Positions 44,120-53,400 of a stretch of 64,000 nucleotides of DNA are shown here, piece by piece; the stretch's first letter is position 1, and every line of letters begins with the position of its first letter. A program made the translations under genes and the position numbers. The notes under the pieces were generated by a model. It was given only the letters and a program-made list of their open reading frames with translations, was not told the DNA's origin and searched no databases. Origin of the DNA: Hallella multisaccharivorax DSM 17128. GTDB taxonomy: Bacteria > Bacteroidota > Bacteroidia > Bacteroidales > Bacteroidaceae. Location of the stretch: positions 399,297-463,296 of the forward strand of contig NZ_GL945017.1 in the NCBI RefSeq assembly GCF_000218235.1, written 5' to 3'.

Positions 44120-44554
44120 TTGGCTCGGCAGCTACTGAAATTCATTCTTGCGCTTGCGGTCGCCGTGGCTATTGTCGTGGTTATCCGCATGTTTGCCTTT
44201 ACCATCTGTACCGTGCCCACTCCCATCGGCCAAGAGCTGAGGACGGGTAACCGCATGATAGTGAATAAGCTGACCCGTTGCCATGACCTTCGACAAGGAG
44301 ATCTCATCGTGTTCACCGTCAGTGGGGAGGCTCCAGCTATCTCACTCATAGGCCCACCACAAGAAATAGGCATGGTCGTCAATCTCCCAGGCGACACTAT
44401 CACCGTGAAGCGGCGTCGCTGGCTCATCCCTATAAGATGCTGCAACCGTTGCCCATGCCGCGATTGTAAAGTTTATTTGGTAGATACAGGACATGGCTAT
44501 CGGCTCGTGCACCGACACCAAATCATAGGAAAAGCCGTCCGTCTATTCAAATGA
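44120..44554 (+). CDS. Signal peptidase I-like paralogue lacking the catalytic dyad
   Basis: 144 residues from a TTG start at 44120. One N-terminal helix (LLKFILALAVAVAIVVVI) is followed by an S26-like region. Where Ser-Met should stand the sequence reads VPTPIGQELRTGNRMIVNKL, with no serine, and where KR precedes the VGLPGD motif it reads IGMVVNLPGDTI, with no lysine. A C-terminal cysteine cluster (CCNRCPCRDC) is unusual. I infer a pseudoenzyme that may assist LepB or bind substrates. It overlaps the next gene by four bases and is part of the dapB-lepB operon. The absence of an ATG start leaves the exact N-terminus uncertain. Confidence 0.75.
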   Translation: MARQLLKFILALAVAVAIVVVIRMFAFTICTVPTPIGQELRTGNRMIVNKLTRCHDLRQGDLIVFTVSGEAPAISLIGPPQEIGMVVNLPGDTITVKRRRWLIPIRCCNRCPCRDCKVYLVDTGHGYRLVHRHQIIGKAVRLFK

Positions 44555-45171
44555 TCAGCCTTCTTTCATCCACTTTCTTCGGTCCAGTGCAGTGGTACCA
44601 GAAACTCGTCCAAAGTGAAAGAGTACTAATTGAGCAGCACGACCACTTCATCAAACAGACTTATCGCAACCGTTGCATCATCGCTACGGGGCAGGGTCCT
44701 CAGGCTTTGACGGTGCCCGTGGAGAGTCCGCAAGGTCTGCGTATTGACAAGACAGAAATGAGAGGCGTGCGCATCTCCGACCATGGCTCGTGGCGTCATC
44801 TTCATTGGCAGGCACTGCAGTCGGCCTATGGCGAGAGCCCTTTCTTCGAGTTCTATGCCGATGACCTCCATCCGTTCTTTGAGAAGCATTGGGACTTCCT
44901 CTTCGACTTCAACCTCGCTATCACGCAAAAGATGTGCGAGCTTTTGGATATCGAGCCGCACATTGAGCTGACAGAGGAGTACATACAATGTTCAAATGGT
45001 GATGTAATTGATTATCGCGATGCCATTCGCCCGAAGCATCCGCTGCCTGACACCACGTTCGCACCCCGTCCTTATTATCAGGTTTATCAGCAGAAGTTCG
45101 GCTTCCTACCGAACCTTTCCATCCTTGACCTGCTCTTCAACGAAGGCAACGAAGCCATGCTGTATCTCTGA
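44551..45171 (+). CDS. WbqC-family protein
   Basis: 206 residues, soluble. It matches WbqC-like proteins by FFGPVQWYQKLVQSERVLIEQHDHF (seen as GPVQWYQKL), the basic segment QTYRNRCII, GVRISDHGSWRHLHWQAL and YGESPFFEFY. Some members sit in polysaccharide or glycan-modification loci; the reaction is not established. Start overlaps the preceding gene (ATGA at 44551-44554). Its position after two S26 genes is an arrangement seen in other Bacteroidota, but a functional link is unproven. Confidence 0.8.
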   Translation: MISLLSSTFFGPVQWYQKLVQSERVLIEQHDHFIKQTYRNRCIIATGQGPQALTVPVESPQGLRIDKTEMRGVRISDHGSWRHLHWQALQSAYGESPFFEFYADDLHPFFEKHWDFLFDFNLAITQKMCELLDIEPHIELTEEYIQCSNGDVIDYRDAIRPKHPLPDTTFAPRPYYQVYQQKFGFLPNLSILDLLFNEGNEAMLYL

Positions 45172-45182
45172 CGCTAACTCTT

Positions 45183-46598
45183 ATGCTTCTTACACTCATC
45201 ATCTATTTCTCTGTTCTCTTCGTCATCAGTCGTCTCACCTCACGGCGGGCAGGCAACGAGGCGTTCTTCCGTGGTAACAGAAAGAGCCCGTGGCTGATGG
45301 TCGCCTTCGGCATGATAGGGGCTTCCATCTCCGGCATCACCTTTGTCTCGGTGCCTGGAATGGTGCTCAAGAGCGACATGACTTATCTCCAGATGTGCCT
45401 CGGTTTCATCCCCGGCTATTTTGCGGTTGCCTTCCTCTTGCTGCCGGTTTATTACAAGTTGAACCTCACCACGATCTACGGTTACCTCCGCCGGCGTCTC
45501 GGCCGGCGCAGTTACAAGACGGGAGCTGCCTTCTTCATCCTCTCCAAACTTATCGGTGCCGCGGTGCGGTTCTATGTCGTCTGCTTTATCCTCCAGCACT
45601 TCGTCTTCGATGCCTGGCATGTGCCGTTCGTCTGTACAGTCCTTGTCATGGTCATGCTCATTTGGCTCTACACACGTCGCGCAGGCATCAAAACACTTGT
45701 ATGGACCGATACGTTTCAGACCTTCTGCATGCTTACGGCGCTTGTCCTTATTATCGTGGCGGCGACGGGAAGTCTCGGGCTCAATTTCCATGGGCTTGTC
45801 AGCAAGCTTGCCGCGGACCCTCACAGCCGTGTCTTTGTCTTTGACGATTGGGCGAGTAGGCAGAACTTCTGGAAACAGTTTCTTAGTGGCATCTTCATTG
45901 TCATCGTGATGACGGGCTTGGACCAGGACATGATGCAGAAGAACATGACCTGCAAGACCTTGCGTGAGGCGCAGAAAGACATGTGCCTCTACGGTTTTGC
46001 TTTTGTCCCCGTCAACTTGCTTTTTCTTGTCCTTGGCATCTTGCTGACGTGGCTTGCCGCTGCCCGTGGCATGGCTTTGCCTCAGATGGGCGATGACCTG
46101 TTGCCGATGTTCGCGGCCTCGGGGCAGTTGGGTACTACAGTGGTTATCCTCTTCACGATTGGTATCGTGGCAGCGAGTTTCTCGAGTGCCGACAGCGCTT
46201 TGACAGCCCTCACGACGAGCGTGTGTGTCGACTTCTTCGAACGTTCCAATGACGAGCGGTTGCGCAAGCGGGTACATCTGACCATAGCCACACTCTTCGT
46301 CGTTTTCATCCTTGTCTTCCGTGTAGTCAACTCCACGAGTGTCATTGATGCTATCTATATCCTCTGTGGCTATACCTATGGTCCGTTGTTGGGTCTCTTT
46401 GCCTTCGGACTGCTCACGCATCGACAAGTCAGTGACCGCTGGGTGCCGTGGATAGCCATCATTAGTCCGCTGCTCTGTCTCGCCATCGACCTCACGACGC
46501 AGTACCTCACCGGTTATCAGTTTGGCTATGAGCTGCTCATGCTCAATGGTGCCCTCACCTTCGCAGGGCTGTGGATGCTAAGGCCGGGGACTTCGTGA
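45183..46598 (+). CDS. Sodium:solute symporter (SSS family)
   Basis: 471 residues with about 13 hydrophobic segments. The SSS-family markers are a start in the first helix, RLTSRRAGNEAFFRGNRKSPWLMVAFGMIGASISG (seen as WLMVAFGMIGASISG), then TTIYGYLRRRLGRRSYKTGA, MTGLDQDMMQKNMTCK, and a Na+-site helix VAASFSSADSALTALT. It takes up a solute driven by the sodium gradient; the substrate is not predictable from sequence. Four bases after the in-frame WbqC stop region and 11 bases of gap suggest shared transcription with the preceding operon; ruvB has its own promoter. Confidence 0.88.
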   Translation: MLLTLIIYFSVLFVISRLTSRRAGNEAFFRGNRKSPWLMVAFGMIGASISGITFVSVPGMVLKSDMTYLQMCLGFIPGYFAVAFLLLPVYYKLNLTTIYGYLRRRLGRRSYKTGAAFFILSKLIGAAVRFYVVCFILQHFVFDAWHVPFVCTVLVMVMLIWLYTRRAGIKTLVWTDTFQTFCMLTALVLIIVAATGSLGLNFHGLVSKLAADPHSRVFVFDDWASRQNFWKQFLSGIFIVIVMTGLDQDMMQKNMTCKTLREAQKDMCLYGFAFVPVNLLFLVLGILLTWLAAARGMALPQMGDDLLPMFAASGQLGTTVVILFTIGIVAASFSSADSALTALTTSVCVDFFERSNDERLRKRVHLTIATLFVVFILVFRVVNSTSVIDAIYILCGYTYGPLLGLFAFGLLTHRQVSDRWVPWIAIISPLLCLAIDLTTQYLTGYQFGYELLMLNGALTFAGLWMLRPGTS

Positions 46599-46655
46599 AA
46601 CATTCTTCTGAGTCTTTTATTCGCTGAAAAGCACATGGTTCTCTTTAAAAATTAC

Positions 46656-46663
46656 TAACTTTG
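46656..46663 (+). promoter_or_regulatory. -7 promoter box for ruvB-coaD-ybeY
   Basis: TAACTTTG matches TAnnTTTG about 27 bases before the ruvB ATG; the -33 box is not clear. Confidence 0.5.
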
Positions 46664-46689
46664 CAGGGAGTAGGCATTTATAGATATTG

Positions 46690-47721
46690 ATGGCAGAAGA
46701 TTTCGATATACGCGACGAGCACGTGAGCAAAGAGGAGAGGGACTTTGAAAACGCCCTTCGTCCATTGCACTTCGACGACTTCAATGGTCAGAAGACTGTT
46801 GTGGACAACCTCCGTGTCTTCGTCGAGGCAGCTAAATACCGTGGCGATCCGCTCGACCATACCTTATTATATGGTCCCCCCGGATTAGGTAAGACGACAT
46901 TGAGCAATATCATCGCCAACGAGCTCGGTGTGGGCTTTAAGATCACCTCCGGTCCCGTGCTCGACAAGCCCGGTGACCTTGCAGGCATCCTCACGTCGCT
47001 TGAGCCGCATGACGTACTTTTCATCGATGAGATCCACCGTCTTCAGCCTGCGGTGGAGGAGTACCTCTATTCCGCGATGGAGGATTATCGCATCGACATC
47101 ATGATAGACAAAGGACCGTCGGCACGATCCATCCAGATAGACCTCAATCCCTTCACGCTCATCGGTGCCACCACACGCTCGGGAATGCTCACAGCACCGC
47201 TCCGTGCCCGTTTCGGCATCAACATGCACTTGCAGTATTACGACCCCGAGACGCTGAATCTCATCATCAAGCGCTCCGCTTCACTGCTGAAGGTGCCCAT
47301 CGAAGATGAGGCGGCTGCGGAGATAGCCCGCCGCTCACGCGGCACGCCCCGTATTGCCAACGGACTGTTGCGCCGTGTGCGTGACTTCGCACAGGTCAAA
47401 GGCAACGGTACCATCACGAAAGATATCGCCGACCTCTCGCTCTCAGCCCTCAACATCGACTCCTATGGACTCGATGAGATCGACAATAAGATCCTCACGA
47501 CCATCATCGACAAGTTTCGCGGAGGTCCCGTTGGCGTCTCAACGATAGCCACGGCTATCGGAGAAGACAGTGGTACGGTGGAGGAAGTCTATGAGCCTTT
47601 CCTCATCATGGAAGGCTTCATCAAGCGAACCCCGCGCGGACGTATGGCGACGAGGCTCGCTTACGACCACCTCGGCCGCAATCCCTACAAAGGGGATATC
47701 ATGCAACCAAAGTTGTTCTAA
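46690..47721 (+). CDS. ruvB: Holliday junction branch migration helicase RuvB
   Basis: 343 residues: AAA+ ATPase with Walker [12 protein letters not shown], Walker [10 protein letters not shown], sensor 1 GATTRSGML and arginine-finger region LRARFGI; the C-terminal winged helix is seen in [23 protein letters not shown]. The ATG at 46690 was preferred to the adjacent in-frame TTG at 46687. It drives branch migration with RuvA in recombination. ruvA and ruvC are not adjacent. coaD follows after one base. Confidence 0.96.
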   Translation: MAEDFDIRDEHVSKEERDFENALRPLHFDDFNGQKTVVDNLRVFVEAAKYRGDPLDHTLLYGPPGLGKTTLSNIIANELGVGFKITSGPVLDKPGDLAGILTSLEPHDVLFIDEIHRLQPAVEEYLYSAMEDYRIDIMIDKGPSARSIQIDLNPFTLIGATTRSGMLTAPLRARFGINMHLQYYDPETLNLIIKRSASLLKVPIEDEAAAEIARRSRGTPRIANGLLRRVRDFAQVKGNGTITKDIADLSLSALNIDSYGLDEIDNKILTTIIDKFRGGPVGVSTIATAIGEDSGTVEEVYEPFLIMEGFIKRTPRGRMATRLAYDHLGRNPYKGDIMQPKLF

Positions 47722-47722
47722 G

Positions 47723-48232
47723 ATGAATACAGTAAACAATCCTGATGCCCGCGTTGCCGTCTTTGCCGGCAGCTTCGATCCTTACACCATCGGGCACGAC
47801 GACATTGCACGGCGGGCACTGAGGCTCTTCGACCGGATCGTTATCGTGGTAGCGGTAAATCCTGAGAAGCATTATATGTTCCCGACAGAAGAGCGTGTGG
47901 CAGCTATCCGGGAGCTCTATAAGGATGAGCCGCGTGTCAGCGTCGTGGTCAACGACGGCATGACGGTGGACATCGCGGTGAAGGTCGGAGCACAGTTCCA
48001 AGTCCGCGGCGTGCGCTCCACCATCGACTTCGAGTATGAGCGTGTGGAAGCCGACTACAACCGGAACCTCGGTAACCTTGAGACGGTACTGCTCTATGCC
48101 CGACCTCAGTTCTCCTCCATTTCCTCGACCGCTTACCGTCAGCTCGTCTATTTCCATAAGGATGCAGAGGCACAGAGGCTTCTGCCAACTATTAACACCC
48201 AACACCCATTACCCAACACCCATCACCTATGA
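47723..48232 (+). CDS. coaD: Pantetheine-phosphate adenylyltransferase with a repeat-encoded tail
   Basis: 169 residues. The nucleotidyltransferase motif FAGSFDPYTIGH, the substrate region VVNDGMTVDIAVK, RGVRSTIDFEYE and the ISSTAYRQL motif are all present. It transfers AMP to phosphopantetheine in CoA synthesis. Usual length is about 150-160 residues; the last 15 or so here (TINTQHPLPNTHHL) are unlike the family and are encoded by the ACACCCA-type tract at 48190-48227. The stop overlaps the ybeY ATG. The start at 47723 is one base after the ruvB stop. Confidence 0.94.
   Translation: MNTVNNPDARVAVFAGSFDPYTIGHDDIARRALRLFDRIVIVVAVNPEKHYMFPTEERVAAIRELYKDEPRVSVVVNDGMTVDIAVKVGAQFQVRGVRSTIDFEYERVEADYNRNLGNLETVLLYARPQFSSISSTAYRQLVYFHKDAEAQRLLPTINTQHPLPNTHHL
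48190..48227. repeat. ACACCCA-type low-complexity tract inside the coaD 3' end
   Basis: AACACCCAACACCCATTACC followed by CAACACCCATCACC: a degenerate 8-10-base word repeated about four times, read in frame as the coaD tail. It resembles the other low-complexity tracts that abut genes in this window. Confidence 0.6.
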
Positions 48233-48639
48233 TTACATACAATTCAGACGGTGTGAAAATGCCGAAGATCCGTCATCGCGACACCACCGCATGGATTAAG
48301 CGTGTGGCGGCAGCCCATGGCCGCAAAGTCGGCGAGATAGGCTACATGTTTGTCAGTGACGAGAAAATCCTGGAGGTCAACCGCCAGTATCTCGGTCACG
48401 ATTATTACACCGACATCATCACTTTCGACTACGATGAGGATGACGTCCTCAACGGAGATATCGTCATCTCCCTCGATACCGTACGCTCCAATGCGGAGAA
48501 GTTCGGAAAGACTTATGACGACGAGCTCCACCGTGTTATCATCCATGGTATCCTCCATCTCTGTGGCATTAACGACAAAGGCCCCGGGGAGCGCGGGATC
48601 ATGGAGGCCAACGAGAACGCTGCCCTCGCCATGCTGTAA
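48229..48639 (+). CDS. ybeY: Endoribonuclease YbeY (rRNA maturation factor)
   Basis: 136 residues. The zinc site HGILHLCGINDKGPGER has the first two histidines of the H-x3-H-x5-H motif, with aspartate at the third position. Upstream are LGHDYYTDIITFDY and GDIVISLDT, as in the family. YbeY takes part in 16S rRNA 3'-end maturation and ribosome quality control. Start and stop are clear: ATG overlaps the coaD stop (48229-48232). The non-histidine third ligand is found in other Bacteroidota versions as I recall them, so I do not take it as loss of activity. Confidence 0.93.
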   Translation: MITYNSDGVKMPKIRHRDTTAWIKRVAAAHGRKVGEIGYMFVSDEKILEVNRQYLGHDYYTDIITFDYDEDDVLNGDIVISLDTVRSNAEKFGKTYDDELHRVIIHGILHLCGINDKGPGERGIMEANENAALAML

Positions 48640-48699
48640 ACAATATTTCGTCAAAGAATTAGCGCAGTAATGCGATCGTATGACAGATAGTATAGTCAG

Positions 48700-49281
48700 A
48701 TGAATATTGATAGGGAGACTGTTCTCATAGAACAACTACGCACGCAAGGGTCAGCTGAAGCTTTAGCTGCACTCTATGACCTTTATGCGCCCCGACTATT
48801 TACCTTCTGTCTTCGAATGTCTAAATCAAGGGAAGATGCGGAAGAAATTGTACAGGACTGCTTTGTGTGGCTTTGGAATCACCGTGCCTCACTACCGCCA
48901 CAGAAGACACTGTCAACCATCTTGTTTCTGCGTACCCGACATCTGCTCATTAATCTCTATCGCGCCCGATTGAACTCTCCCCATTACAAGGATTATCTTG
49001 CATGTTGTGAAATAGCAAGCAGTACATCTGCTTCAGATGAAATGGACTACAACGACCTTCTGTCTACTCTAAACATGGCGATGGCGCAGGTGACCGAAAC
49101 ACAACAAAAAGTAATTAGAATGGTCAAATTTGACGGAATAGCGCCAAGGAAAGTAAGTGAGACTCTCGGTATCACTGAACAGACCGTTCGCAACCAGCTA
49201 TCCATCGGCTTAAAACAAATAAGACTTATCCTTGGGAAGGGTGCGATTATGTTAGAGCTGGTGATGATGTTAACAATCTAA
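48700..49281 (+). CDS. ECF sigma factor, FecI type
   Basis: 193 residues. Region 2: LYAPRLFTFCLRMSKSREDAEEIVQDCFVWLW (seen as SREDAEEIVQDCFVWLW). Region 4: QQKVIRMVKFDGIAPRKVSETLGITEQTVRNQL (seen as VSETLGITEQTVRNQL). It is followed 72 bases on by a FecR-type anti-sigma factor and then an STN-type SusC receptor, the classic order of a transenvelope cascade in which ligand at the receptor releases the sigma factor. It is expected to activate susC-susD-sulfatase-metallophosphatase downstream. Codon use is more A/T-rich than in the neighbouring housekeeping genes. Confidence 0.92.
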   Translation: MNIDRETVLIEQLRTQGSAEALAALYDLYAPRLFTFCLRMSKSREDAEEIVQDCFVWLWNHRASLPPQKTLSTILFLRTRHLLINLYRARLNSPHYKDYLACCEIASSTSASDEMDYNDLLSTLNMAMAQVTETQQKVIRMVKFDGIAPRKVSETLGITEQTVRNQLSIGLKQIRLILGKGAIMLELVMMLTI

Positions 49282-49353
49282 AAATGGAAGTTACATTTTA
49301 CAGATGAAACGTGTTTATCAATCATATAAGCATAGTTGCCACTTTAACAAGGC

Positions 49354-50334
49354 ATGAAAAATATAGAAAAATATTTCCATAACGATATTCTTCCCGAGGA
49401 GTTAGAAAACATCAGAAAAGAGGAGAATGAGAAGGGCGACACCGAAATAGGAGTTGACCTGGAGCAGTTGTGGAAAAAAGAAATGCCTCAAGCGTCTTCT
49501 CTGTCATCCGACGACGAACGCTCTGTAGGAGAGGTGCGGGAACATCTCTTTAGGAAGATAACCATTGACAACAGACACAGCACTACAAAGAATATCGCCC
49601 TATGGCTGATAAGTGCCGCAGCTGTCACATTGCTATTGGTATCAGTAAGTTTGACTTGGAAGATGCATATGAAAGATGAGGCTCTCCTAACACACCTTAC
49701 TGAGATAATCACTCAAGAAGGTGAAACTGTATCACTGAAAATGCCAGATGGAACCACTGTAAGGGTCAACGGGGATTCCCGCCTCAGTTACCCCGCAGCA
49801 TCTAATGGTAAATACAGGAAGGTGGCATTGAACGGCGAGGCGTATTTCAGTGTCGCTCATGATACCCAACATCCCTTTGTCGTGGAAAGCAACGGTTTTG
49901 AGGTGATGGTAAAAGGTACCAAGTTCAACATAAGAGCAAGACAATCCGACAGCCGTTCCATGGTCTGGCTTGATGAAGGCCGAGTAGACATAAAATCTGT
50001 GATGACGGATGAGACTGTAACCTTACGACCCGGACAAAAAGCTGAGATCAATAGTAGTACAGGAAAAATACGGTCTGAACAGGCAGATCAGAACGGAGTC
50101 CACACCTCATGGCTAAAACACAAAGTATCTTTCCATAACACGCCCTTCCATGAAGTGTTGAACACTATTTGTGATAACTATGATCTTTCTTTGGTTCTAT
50201 CAAAGGGGGTAAGCAATGTTTCCTTTACTGGAACGCTGCCTAACAATAATCTCAAAGAAGCATTAAAAACTTTAGAGATTGTGTATAATGTACGCATTGA
50301 TGTATCAAAAGAAGTGATGACTGTGCACAATTAA
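49354..50334 (+). CDS. FecR-family anti-sigma factor
   Basis: 326 residues. A cytoplasmic N-terminal part (MKNIEKYFHNDILPEELENI start) is followed by one helix near 80-102 (ALWLISAAAVTLLLVSVSL). The periplasmic part has the FecR domain (EGETVSLKMPDGTTVRVN, RKVALNGEAYFSV, FEVMVKGTKFNI) and a C-terminal DUF4974 domain (HNTPFHEVLNTICDNYDL, GTLPNNNLKEALKTLE). It holds the sigma factor at the membrane until the STN domain of the adjacent SusC contacts it. It lies between the sigma and susC genes, with gaps of 72 and 92 bases. Confidence 0.93.
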   Translation: MKNIEKYFHNDILPEELENIRKEENEKGDTEIGVDLEQLWKKEMPQASSLSSDDERSVGEVREHLFRKITIDNRHSTTKNIALWLISAAAVTLLLVSVSLTWKMHMKDEALLTHLTEIITQEGETVSLKMPDGTTVRVNGDSRLSYPAASNGKYRKVALNGEAYFSVAHDTQHPFVVESNGFEVMVKGTKFNIRARQSDSRSMVWLDEGRVDIKSVMTDETVTLRPGQKAEINSSTGKIRSEQADQNGVHTSWLKHKVSFHNTPFHEVLNTICDNYDLSLVLSKGVSNVSFTGTLPNNNLKEALKTLEIVYNVRIDVSKEVMTVHN

Positions 50335-50426
50335 TGTATTTTAACTCTCCTTCAAGTTATACCTAATGAAACCTGCGGTTAACCTTAATATCAAAACCAA
50401 CTATTATCAACTTAAAAACTGTCTTT

Positions 50427-53400
50427 ATGCAACAATTAAGACCCAAACTTCTATTGGTGATGTTGCTACTGTGTATGCAGGCTTTTGCATCACCCACTTT
50501 GACACAAACAGTCGACATTAACCTTACAAATGCCACGCTCACCGAACTTTTTAAAGCAGTAGAGCGTCAGACCCCGTATCGTTTCTCTTACAAGAGCAGC
50601 GACATTGACAGTCGTCGTGACATTACCGTCAAAAGGACAAATGCCACGGTTGCTTCTATCCTTTCGGAGGTGTTGCCATCGCATCAACTTGTCTATAAAA
50701 TATTGTCTAATAACACAATAGCCATAATAAAAGTCATTGGTACACCAAGGGAAAGGATGGTGCCCACATCCACGCAGCAACAGTCAAAACATTTTGAAGG
50801 TACGATTACAGATACCAAAGGCGAGCCTATCGTAGGCGCCAGCGTATTAGAGGCCGGTACAACCAATGGTACCGTCACTGACTTGAATGGACATTACTCT
50901 CTCAACGTACATGTCGGTGCAAAGATAACTGTCACCTATGTAGGCTTCGTGTCACAGACTATTGCCGCCAAGGGTGGAGAGACAAATATCACCCTATATG
51001 AAGATCAACAATCACTCAATGAGGTCGTCGTTGTAGGTTATGGCATGCAGAAAAAAGTCGACCTTACAGGTTCCATAGCTTCTATCTCTGAAAAAGATCT
51101 TGATGCGCGGCCTATCACATCGGTATCAGCTGGTATTCAAGGGCTCGCTCCTGGTGTCACTGTGCTTAATGCTTCAGGTAAGCCCGGAGAGGACGGTGGC
51201 TCTTTTCAAATCCGCGGTAAGGGTACATTAAACAATTCTGATCCGTACATCCTCGTCGACGGCGTTGAAACCGGTACAATTGATGCCATTGACCCCAGCG
51301 ACATTGAGTCTATCTCAGTACTGAAGGATGCTGCTTCATCTGCCATATACGGTTCTAAAGCAGCAAATGGCGTCATCCTCATCACAACCAAGAGAGGCAA
51401 AGAGGGACGTGCAAAGATCAATTATAATGGTTCCATGGGCTTCCAAAAGCCGACCTATCTCCTTGAGAAGATGCACTCTTATGATTATGCACGTATGTAC
51501 AACAAGGCTCTGACCGATGCAGGAAAGTCACCGCGATTTTCTGACGAAGAAATTCAGAAGTTCCGCGATGGATCTGACCCATACAACTATCCTGACACAC
51601 GCTGGTATGATCTTGCATTCAAGACGGGCATTCTTACCAAGCACAACATCAATGTCACTGGTGGCAGCGATAAGGTACACTACATGGTGTCTGGTGGCTA
51701 TCTCTATCAGAAAGGTACTATGCGCAACTCCGATCGTGATCAGTTCAACATGCGTTCTAACATTGACATGAAGGTATCTGGTAATTTGACGCTACGCGCC
51801 AATATGGCTTACATACACAATAACTTCTCACAGCCTATCCCCAGTTATGCCGTGGGTGACTTGTCGGGCGGTATCTTCCACCAACTCAGCCGTATCGCGC
51901 CGTGGATTCCTTATAAGTATGAGGATGGCAGCTATGGTTCAATCGGTGACGGCAATCCCGTGGCATGGCTCGATGCTGATGAACGTATGCGAAACCATAA
52001 GCAAAACCTTTCGATTACCGTGGCTGGTGACTGGAAAGTCTACAAGGACCTCACTTTAACTGCACGTGGTAACTTCGTATCTGACATCAATGACGGCACT
52101 CGCTACATGAAAGCTGTGAAATACCGGACTGGCTCGCACGGCCCGAATGCACTTTATGAGTACGACAATCTATGGCAGCGTTATGACCTTGACTTGCTCC
52201 TCAACTGGAGCCACAACTTTGGTTTCCATCACATGAAAGCACTCGCTGGTTATAATGCCGAATGGTACAACTTCAAGCAACTCACAGGTTCACGCAACAC
52301 CTTCCCCAACAACGATATCGACGATCTGAATGCTGGTGCTTCATCTACTCAGACTAACTCAGGCTACACACGTCAGCTTCGACTAATGTCCTATTTTGGT
52401 CGTATAAATTACGATTGGAAGGACCGCTACCTCTTCGAAGCAAACCTCCGTGTCGATGGTTCGTCTCGTTTTGCTACCGGTCACCGTTGGGGTTACTTCC
52501 CATCGTTCTCTGCCGGATGGCGTGTCAGCGAGGAGCCTTTCTTGGCTGCAGCTAAGGCCTCTTGGCTTGAGAATCTGAAAATCCGTGCTTCTTGGGGTCA
52601 ACTTGGCAACCAGGATGCTTTGGATGAGTATTATCCCTGGCTTGCCACTTATTCTATTGGTCGAAACTTCCCTTTCGGCGGTACACTCGCCACAGGTGTG
52701 ACACAGACTACTCAAAAGCTCTCCACCATCTCCTGGGAAACAACAACCAACGTTGGCGTAGGATTTGACATGAGTTTTTTGAAATACTTCAACTTTACCT
52801 TCGACTGGTACCAGCGTACTACAAAGGACATCATCATGGCTGTACCTGTGCCTGCCACCTTTGGTATGGGAGCTTATGATGACAACATCGGTAAGGTACG
52901 CAACTCCGGTATCGAAGTGACAGCAGAATGGCAACAGTCCTTTGGTGACTGGACCTTCGGCATAACAGCCAACTTTGCTTACAACAAGAATGAGATTCTT
53001 GACCTTGGCGGCGTTAACGAGATGATTGACGGCTATTTCATCAACCGTGTCGGTGAGCCTTACCACGCCTATTACGGTTACATCGTCGATGGCTTGTTCC
53101 ATAGTCAAGAAGAGGCTGATACTTATACGGCTAAATATGGCAATCCGTTTGGACAGAAATTCATGGCTGGCGACTTCCGTATCAGAGACGCAAATGGTGA
53201 TGGCAAGCTCAATGCTGAGGATCGCCGCATCATTGGCAATCGTTTTCCAAAGTTCACGTTTGGAGGTAAGTTCTTCGTTGCTTGGAAGAATATTGACCTC
53301 TCTGTCATGTTCCAAGGCGCAACCAAGGTGAACCGCTATTATACAGAGACAACTACAGGTGACTTCACCGGTGATACGTCTTCTCCCGATGTTGCTTGGC

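Noticed and set aside
45240..46427. A 395-codon frame on the minus strand opposite the symporter gene
   Set aside because: Its composition is highly charged and repetitive in Asp/Arg/His, as expected for the antisense of a hydrophobic protein; the symporter on the plus strand has clear family motifs.
52383..53315. A 310-codon minus-strand frame inside the second susC gene
   Set aside because: Shadow of the SusC barrel region; the plus-strand frame is continuous for 1101 residues with all family domains.
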